Assembly (NCBI GenBank): GCA_002778195.1
Contig: PCDI01000006.1
Location: 1,865,950-1,929,949, forward strand
Direction: 5' to 3'
Origin: Raffaelea ambrosiae
Lineage: Eukaryota; Ascomycota; Sordariomycetes; Ophiostomatales; Ophiostomataceae
Length of the DNA: 64,000 nt
The notes under the pieces are model-generated. The model did not search any database. It was not told the origin of the DNA and saw nothing but the letters and a program-made list of their open reading frames with translations. Each line of letters begins with the position of its first letter. Position 1 is the first letter of the stretch. This document shows positions 56,301-64,000 of the stretch, piece after piece. Made by a program: the position numbers and the translations under genes.

Positions 56301-59300
56301 CAATGCTGCAAGGAGGGAAGCACAGAGATTCGGCCTGGTCGGGTTTTCTGCGGCCTGCAGTCTGCCCCGCGATTCTGCGGCTCAGGAACCCGTGCTTTGG
56401 GCTCTTTTGCAGCTCTAGCAGTTCAGGCAGACTTCCAGCAGACTTAGTATTGGCAGACAGCAAAGAAACCATGTAGGACGAACAAGGTAGGACGAGCATC
56501 TTGCCGCTGATGCAAAAGAGCAGAGCTGTCCCGTGGCATCGTGCCCCTCATTCGTTTGGCCTGGAGCAAGAAAATACAAGATAAAAAAGATAAAAAGGAA
56601 AATCAAAGTGCACTCGCATATGCCGTTGGGCTTCCGTTGTCTTGTTAGACTCGGTGCAGCATGCATGGATTGGGTACCCTCTATTGTATTCTCTATAGCC
56701 CCATGCAGAATCGATGCAGTGACACCCGACGACGGACAATGTATATCCAGTCAATTAGGATGAAAAGAAAACCAAAAGCCCCAAAACGGCTTCGTTTCGT
56801 GGGAGATGTGATGAGGCCTGCCTGAGGCAGACGCAAAGGAGCGTGTCGCCTGCCTCTACCTGCATCCGCCCTTTCATTTGCAACCCAGCTCCAAGGAGCA
56901 GTCCTTTGGCGGGGACGGGTGCCAAGGAAGACTCCGTGCTAGCCAATAGGCACTTGCCAGCAGAGCAAGCTTGCTTCACTTGTAGTCCGATGTGCTTTGC
57001 GCCTGCAGCACCGGTGCGCACTGGTGCACGCACTGGTGCACTGGTTGGCTCATAAGCCATGGGGCGTCAAGTGACTTTTTTTTTTTGTAACGTACTGTGC
57101 ATGTTGGGCTGTTGGAATGTCGTTGTTGAAGAAAGCAGAGGAAGGGTGAGGAAGACAAGAGGAAGCGCGAGTGGTGAGACGTGGGAAGCGCGACAAGAGG
57201 CGTACGAGTGCGAGTGCAGACCGCGCGGAGGCAGGACAGAAACGAACGGGCAAGAGGCAGGAAGGACAGAAAATCGGGACAGACCCATCAGGACGTCTAG
57301 ACCCCCACGCATGCTGCACAGACAGACTGACTGCGTTGGACAGCTGGTTCTGCGAGCTTCGCGAATCTTGCGGATATCGCGCGCCGCGAAAGCAGAGCGA
57401 GGAAAGGACGAGACCATGAGGGCATAATGATGCGCTTACCGAGCTGTTGCGTGATTCTGGAATGAGAAAAGCAACGTCGACTGGGGGTGGCCACGTTTGG
57501 CCACGTTTCTCGGAGTCGGATAGTGAGACTCGGAGGCGGATAGTGACAGAATGGTCGGCAGCCGTTGGTGGGAAAGAGTGGGAATTGGCAATTTGGGGTC
57601 GTTTATTTGATGGGTCCCATGGGATTTCTGGGATGGATGGAATACAAGGGTTGGTTACAGCGAGTGGCCAAGAGTGGTTTGCTGCCCTGGGGTCAAGAGG
57701 TGCTTACTCGCTCGCGAGCCGAGGTCCTAATAGTTATTCGTACTGCGCATATCTGTCAAGGGATACCAGGTGGTTGTGTGAGGATGCCGCCAGGAATGCT
57801 GTCAGGAAGAGTGTCAGGGATACTTGTCGCAAGTACCTGGAGCTTTGGCTCCTGGCTTTTAGCCTCCGTCGCCTCTGTCGCCTCTGGTGGCTCCGTTTCA
57901 TGCAGGCCGATTGGTTCTTGTGGAATGGAACGTTTCGGCGACGGACCGGACGAGTTCAAAATGGAGGACCAAATGAACGGCTGGCCAATGGCCTCGATGC
58001 CGTTATTATGTTGCATGGCAAGTCACAAGTTTGAACAAACAAGCTCGTGTGATTGATAAGGAGTGTGTCCTCAGCGGTGGATGACCACGAGCGAATGCAG
58101 CAAGCTTGTTGGAAGGCTGTTGCGTGGTCACCGGTTGGTTCGACCGGCTGGTTTGTTGGCCGGCTATGATACAGTCACTGGGTGGCCACAAAAGGTCATG
58201 ACTGGCCATGGATGCTGCTCACTGGGGGCATGCCCAACTCGACAGCGACTTGTGATCCTCTCGCGACGGTGACGAGACGTTGGTGAAGGATTGCAATGCC
58301 GTCATAGCCAGGGATTCGCAGGTGAAACGAGCGGGTCAGCCAGAGCCCAAGACAAAGGGAGAGAGATATTATTACTCCTCTGTAGTACAGGGAAGGAATG
58401 AACGAAGAACGAAAATACGGAAGCAAAAACAGATCTGACAGACGGAGCAAGGTGGCACTGTGAATACAGGCAAGAATATAAGCAAGGAGCCTGGGGAAGG
58501 AGCCCAGGAAGGAGCCTAGGGAAGGAGCCTAGGGAAGGAGCCTTGGAAAACACAAGCGAGGCGCAAAAACCATGACACAGCAAAATGAGCAAGACCGGTC
58601 CAGAAAGGCGAGAACTACACAAGGAAGACACAAAGAGACACACACGAAAACGGGAGGCACAAACAAGGAACTCAGGCAGAAAGCAAATCTCACCTGCAGC
58701 ACTGCCGAGGCGTCCGAGGTATCCTAACGCACAATTAGAGTGTAAGAATCTTTGCACGATACTCGTCGTCATTACCAAGTACTTGCTTGTGGCTTGCTGC
58801 TTGCTGCTTGCTGCTTGTTGCTCGTACAAGTTCGTGGTCGCCTGCCAAGGACGGACTCGATGACCAAGACGAATCAAAGATGATTGAGAGGCGTATCAAT
58901 GCGGGCTGAATGCGCCCAAGTGCGCCAGGACGTCCATATGGCGGCCAGTAATCGGCCAGTAATGCGCAAGCAGATGCGCAAGCAATGCGGCCAGAGATGC
59001 TGTCAGAAAGCACTGCCTCACTGAGAAGAGGGGTGTGTAATATTATGCGACCACCCAAGACCAGGCCAAGGGGGGGGGGATGACTGGATTCCAGTGCGTG
59101 CTGCCAGGCCATGCTCAGGCCACAACTGGCCAGAAAGACCAACAGCGTTGGAGTTTTCAGTTCCGATTTCGACTCTTGGGAAGCATTGGGACCCGTGGGA
59201 TCCGTTGAGGATTTGCGGGGAACGGTGAGTGCTCAATGCCCGTACTACTATTATAGTATGTACAAAGTAGGTTGGCTGGCTTGACCTGTGGTGCCTGCGC

Positions 59301-61656
59301 ACAGTGCCTCTTTGTGCCTGCCGTCCCTGCCTGCTGGATTCGTAGATTTCAGGGCAGATGGGCGTAGGATGGCTGGTGGCGTCGTGTGCAGCATCTGCTG
59401 GGATTTAGGCAGAGAGATAGGTTAGTCAACTGGTTGGTTACTTGGTAATCACTTCTTGATTGTCCCGACCGTGAGCCACGCGGACAGTGGCGGAGGCAGA
59501 TGGGATTATCCATGGTGTCCTTGACCTCCCATATTGTCCGTGGCGGACATTGCCGTGTTCCCGTTTGGCAATTGTCCAGACTGCTTGTCCGTGAAAACGC
59601 GCACTGGCAAATGTTTCACGGACCCGATGAGGAAAAAAAATGCGAAAAAAAGAAAAAAGAAGAAAAAAAAGCACGAGGGATGCAAGGCACAGACGCGCGT
59701 GGGATGGTGTCCAGTGAAGCATAAAAAAAGGGGGCAGTGATGGGGCAGCCGTTGTGAGAAAAAAATTTTTTTTTCTTGTTTTTCTTTCGAGACGCCTCCA
59801 GACTGTGCAGCAACCAGAGAAAAAAAATTTGCAGGCCTCTTCCTGGCTGTTGGCCTGGGTGGCTTTCTGGCCTTGGGCGTGGCCTTGGGTTGCGGCTTTT
59901 TGGGTTGCTGCTTCCCGAAAAGGCAGTGGCGATGGGCCGTGACAGCAGACGGAGACTACCCAAGCAGGGCAACTGGGCACGGGAGGGCAGGTGCGGCCAC
60001 GCGCTTCGAACAGGCAGCTGCCATAAAGGGCGGGCGCTCTGCCTGACAAACAGCGTTCTGTCACAGGTGGGCAGGCGCTGTCGCGCCTTCCACCTGCTTC
60101 TCCGCCGTTTTAGGAAGCCGCAACCCACGGCCGCTGCCGTCGCTAGACTTGGGTCTACAACAACACTCCAGGGCAGTAGTTATTAACTACATAGCACGCC
60201 CGCCAGCGCCCGTCAGCACCCGCCAGCGCCGGCGTCCGCCAGGTAGCTCATGGTGGCTCGTAGCGGACTGTAGTGGCCTATAGGGGCCGCCTGGGCTGCC
60301 TCAAGTGGGGAGACCGTGGCCTAGAGTGGAACCACCGTGGGGAGCCCTACGAGTAAGATGCAACAGAGGTAAAACTGCCAGGTCCACTGTAGGTGTTAGT
60401 CAAGCCCGCCCGTCACTCTCAGTGACACTCCCACACTCTGTCTCTCCGTTTTGTCCCGTGACCCATCCCACTCTCCGCGCCCAACAGCAGTTACAAAGTA
60501 CCCAAGTACATACTTCACATCGCCATCATCGACCTCGTCCACCCACCACACCCCCATGTCCCATGTCTCTCAAAGGACTCCACCCCCTGCCGCTGAATGG
60601 CTCCCGCCAACTTTCCGCCGCCTCGGTTCCCTCGCCCTCGCCGCACGCACTCTTCTCTGAGTGGCTGCGGCCTGCTCGACTCTCGAGTGGCCTCCACGAA
60701 GCCACGATAGGAACGTCACCACAGGTCACCACGTATTCTCCGCAGCCCCCAGGCACACCCCCTCGTGTGGGTGCAGTGTTTTCTCACCCCCCCCTGCTTC
60801 TTCTTCTGGCTTCTTTTCTTGCTTGGGTCTCCGTTCTCCCGTCTTCCGTGGCCATCCCGTGCGACGGCCTCTCGCATCCATCTCGTCCTCCCGGAACACA
60901 AATATGTCTTGTTTCTCCTCCTCGATTCCACCAGCAGCCGCTGTTCTCAGCTCGAACCGTCTTCTCTTCTTCTGACACACTCGACTTGCACACACTGCGC
61001 TTGCCGCAGCCCAGCTGCCTCAGACATACATCCCCCCAACAGAACGAACGTCCACACTCAACCCTGTCCCATCATCGGCAGATTAGTCGACTGCAACCTG
61101 CCAATATTCCCAGCACGCCCAGCACTCCAGCACTTGCTGCACTTGCTGCAAGTGCCTGCCTCAGCACTGCCTGGAATTTCCATTTATATACCGACTGCAC
61201 GCCAGCACAGCGAGGCCCCTTGCTACTGCCTCCGAGTCGGCACATCTTCCCCACAGAATCCTCCCACCTCATCCCAGAAATCGCCAGAAATCGTACCAAC
61301 ACCGGCCCAGCACCGGCCCATCTCTGCCCTGCTCTGCCCCCCCCTCCTAGCCCCTTCTATATTAGAGCCCCCTTGCCTGCCTGCACATGTCAACAACACT
61401 TGCGCCAGGCCGCCTGCCTCGACAACCAACGTTCTTCGCTCTTATACCCAGTGGCCGACACCTAGCTTACACAGTGGACTAGCGCCTGGCCAGTCTGCTT
61501 GCTAGCCAGACTAACAACAAAGTCCGACTAACAAGCTCGACTAACAAGGACCACCAAGTCCACCACCACCACCGCCAACCTCAAAACCGTCTACATTTCC
61601 GCACCCGCAACACTTTGCTTCCCACTTCCCACCTCACTCTCCGCACGTCCTCACCC
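53362..61656. other. Gene-poor region of about 8.3 kb
   Basis: No convincing gene is found. T-rich tracts follow the GRAM-VASt gene (53550-53940). Then come mixed-composition sequence with short unrelated frames, GCACTGGTGC palindromic repeats (57005-57045), a 13-bp GAAGGAGCCTAGG repeat (58487-58556), a TTGCTGC repeat (58793-58828) and GC-rich CGCCAGCGCC repeats (60190-60242). From about 60370 the plus strand is C/T-rich and leads to the gene at 61657. A 386-residue frame there (60305-61465) has leader-like composition. Confidence 0.6.
58487..58556. repeat. 13-bp tandem repeat, about five copies
   Basis: GAAGGAGCCTAGG and close variants (GCCTGGG, GCCCAG, GCCTTGG) repeat head to tail in intergenic sequence. 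Confidence 0.85.
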
Positions 61657-63625
61657 ATGGCTTCCATAATGCAAAACCGCAACTTCAGCCGCAGCTCCTC
61701 CAGCAGAGACTCCGCCAGCCGCCGCGGCAGCGAGTCAGACGCCTCCTACCCGAGCACAGCACCCACCTCTGTGGCCGGCTCACCACGTCTGGGCGACACC
61801 AAGGTCGTGCAGCTGCCACCACCCTCCTCGCCGCCGCGCTATGTTCGCTATGTCGACGACGAGCGGTACCAGTACTGGCCGGCCTCGCAGCCGTCTCAGC
61901 GCTCGCCGGCCTCGCAGACCCCCCAGCAGCACTACACCCGTCCGCAGCCCGCCAGCCAGCCCGCATACCAGCCCACGTACCAGCCATCCTGTGATACGAA
62001 ACAGGCCTACGAGAGCTACCGGCCCTGCGAGACGTTTGAGGACCTCTCGCCGTCGACCAGCATCTGCCCGCGCGCGTCCATGGACACCTACATGTCCCTG
62101 ACGGACTCCGAGGACGAGGACGGCCACGACGACAACCACGCCAACAGCAGCAGCCTGTCCGAGAGCACGCTGGACGACGACGACGACGACGACGACGACG
62201 CCTACTCCGTGTCCGGCTCGTCGCGCCAGAGCGACAGCTTCGACGACGACCGCATCCCGCCGCTGCCCGAGTACTGCCATGACATCGTCGACAGCAACGT
62301 GCAGCCGGCGAACCCCCACGAGTTTGCCCAGCTGTTCCCCAGCCTCAACCGCATCTCCATCCGCCACGACGAGTTCACTGCCGACGGCAACATGAACCTG
62401 CGCGTCGACATGACGGTGCCCAGAGGCAGCCGACGCCGTCCCACGTCGTACCAGCTGTTCCACCTGCGGATGTACGACCTCGCCAAGCGGGAGTTTTCCC
62501 TGCGCCGGTACTGCCGAGACTCGGGTCGCGAGGTGTGCAATGCCAAGCTGGCGGAGCTTGCCGAGAAGCAGAAGAAGAAGCAGCAGGAGCAGCAGCACAA
62601 GCAGCAGCACAAGCAGAGCAAAAAGGCCATGAACGGCGTCGTCGCGGGCGCCCACAACGGTCGTCCCACGCTCCAGCGCTCCGTGTCCTCGGCTCTGCGC
62701 TCGCTCGGCATGGGCGGCGGCGGCGGCGGCAGCAAGGCCGCCTCGCGCCGGCCCAGCACGTCCCACTCGCGCACGTCGTCGTCCCATGGCGAGCATGCCT
62801 ATGCCGACAGTGACGAGCGGCCCCACCCCGTTGTCCGCGTCGACTCGTGCCCCTCAGCCACCTCGGCGTCCGAACGCCCCAGCACAGCCCCCGCCACGTC
62901 TTTTCCGCACAGCAAGCCGGCAGCCCGCCCCATCCACAACAAGAACAAGATCAAGCTCGAGTTCAGCAACTACGCCCGCGTCGACGTCGAGCGCCGCCCT
63001 CTCCATGGCAGCAGCAGCAGCAGCTCGTCCAAGAAGTCTTCGTCGAACAGCACGGCCGGCTACGAGTTTGACTGGTGGGGCCACAAGTACTACTGGAAGC
63101 GCGTGCCCGAGAAGCATCTCGACGTCGTCCATTTCCACCTGATGCGCCGCGACGACCGCGGCAACGAGACCGCCGTGGCCCACATTGTCCCCGAGACCCG
63201 GTCGCCCAACCAGGTCCAGGCCGACGAGGAAGCCGGTGGATGGGTGCCGCCCTGCCACTTTTGGATCAGCGATCCCTCTGTCCTCGCCGCCATGACCGAC
63301 GTAGCTGAGTGAGTAGCTCCCTAGCCCCCCCTTTGCTTTTTCTTTTCTGTTCTGCGTGTCCCCCTTCTAGCGTCCTTGATCGTTCTACGTACTAACAACA
63401 AACAGTGTCATCATGGCAACGGGATTGATGGCCCTTGTGGACGACTGCATCCGCGCGCGCTGGCAGTCGCACCACCAGCCGGCGCGCAAGGCCGCCTACC
63501 GCCTGGGCATGCCGCTGATGCACAACGTCTTCCACCGCCGCACCAGCAGCAGCAACAGCGCCGGCGGCGGCAGCAAGTACACGTCCAGTCCGCTGCGACA
63601 GGCCCAGCCTGTTGCAGCCTACTGA
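61657..63625 (+). CDS. Conserved-looking fungal protein of unknown function
   Basis: Exons 61657-63308 and 63406-63625 (97-nt intron, GTGAGT donor, CTAAC branch-like site, CAG acceptor) give 623 residues. The start is ATG 61657 (CACCCATGGC). The N-terminal 200 residues are Ser/Pro/Gln-rich, then acidic with nine consecutive Asp. Two parts look structured: about 228-293 (LNRISIRHDEFTADGNMNLRVD, then YQLFHLRMYDLAKREFSLRRYCRDSGREVC) and about 440-590. The latter contains NKIKLEFSNYARVDVER, GYEFDWWGHKYYWKR, then HFWISDPSVLAAMTDVADVIMATGLMALVDDCIRARW across the splice junction. A Lys/Gln-rich coiled segment and a poly-Gly stretch lie between. I do not recognise the function. The strand-rich, Trp-containing C-terminal half could be a tubby-like or LURP-type barrel, but that is only a guess. 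Confidence 0.85.
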
Positions 63626-64000
63626 ATGTCGACTCGCTAATTATACTACTCTACGTTTGTCTCTCTTTTGTTACAATTTTCTCACCGTGGCGTTTCAACA
63701 TGGCCCAACGTTTTTCTTCCCTTCGCATATACGGCCGACGCTCTCAGCATTCTATATAAGCCTTCTGTCTACACTTTTTTTTTGGTCCTACACTTATATT
63801 ATTATACTGTACTTTTGCCCTTTTTTTTCTTGCATGAGAGGTTGGGCCTCTTTTCGGGGGAGACATTTACGGAATTTTCTCACGGGATATACGCAAATTT
63901 GCAAGCTTTTTTTCCCCTTTTGGGGGGTTGGGATAGGATTACGGGATGCGATGCGTACAACACGCATCATGGGATTTGCGGGATAGCAGGAAAGAGCATA
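63626..64000. other. 3' flank of the last gene
   Basis: T-rich sequence with TATATTATTATA stretches suits a fungal 3' untranslated region. A repeated ACGGGAT/GCGGGAT motif lies near 63940-63985. No gene is seen. Confidence 0.5.

Noticed and set aside
57447..58034. 195-residue plus-strand frame
   Set aside because: The composition looks less simple than others, but no motif, intron or partner supports it and it contains short tandem repeats.
58076..58101. GGTGGATGACCACGAGCGAAT resembling the 3' part of fungal 5S rRNA
   Set aside because: Only about 20 bases look similar; the 5' half and the terminal stem are absent.
60305..61465. 386-residue plus-strand frame
   Set aside because: It has Pro/Ser/His-rich leader composition directly upstream of the gene at 61657, and no domain.

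Overview
The window is nuclear DNA of a filamentous ascomycete, most likely a Sordariomycete. Support: short spliceosomal introns (mostly 66-350 nt) with GTAAGT/GTGAGT-type donors and CTAAC/CTGAC-like branch sites, two Zn2Cys6 regulators of fungal type, a mitochondrial malic enzyme, a GRAM-VASt sterol-transfer protein, a rhomboid protease and a GPI-anchored PEBP protein. Coding DNA is GC-rich and full of Asn, Gln, Ala, Gly, Asp, His or Thr runs. Intergenic DNA is long and crowded with homopolymers (including 15 C and 24 G), dinucleotide runs and 7-33 bp tandem repeats. That style recalls Ophiostomatales such as Sporothrix, but this placement is only a guess. A block of 25 N lies near 21,955.

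Layout: 1-5,742 intergenic. 5,743-9,841 (+) Ctf1-like Zn2Cys6 factor. 12,274-15,297 (+) GAR (GAS2) domain protein, probably microtubule-binding. 15,298-23,366 gene-poor. 23,367-26,436 (+) NAD malic enzyme. 27,175-28,626 (-) membrane-anchored AMID/FSP1-like FAD oxidoreductase, convergent with malic enzyme. 30,065-30,957 (-) secreted PEBP-like protein. 32,256-32,735 (-) and 33,486-33,953 (+) are small tentative genes. 34,258-34,980 (+) two-helix membrane protein. 36,967-38,957 (+) rhomboid protease. 39,525-41,801 (-) UPC2-like Zn2Cys6 factor. 43,126-45,403 (-) MIT/coiled-coil protein resembling Atg38/NRBF2. 47,027-53,361 (+) GRAM-VASt protein, whose first exon I place at 47,027 behind a roughly 2 kb repeat-rich intron. 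53,362-61,656 gene-poor. 61,657-63,625 (+) conserved-looking protein of unknown function.

The genes read as ordinary housekeeping and regulatory loci. There is no biosynthetic cluster, transposon, CRISPR array or convincing RNA gene. Several encode membrane or lipid-related proteins, but nothing shows that they act together. I did not find a clear new system. The points most worth a second look are the uncertain start of the GRAM-VASt gene, a 26-bp palindromic triple repeat upstream of the FAD oxidoreductase, three stop-free introns whose lengths are multiples of three, the GAR-domain protein, and minisatellites inside introns and promoters.
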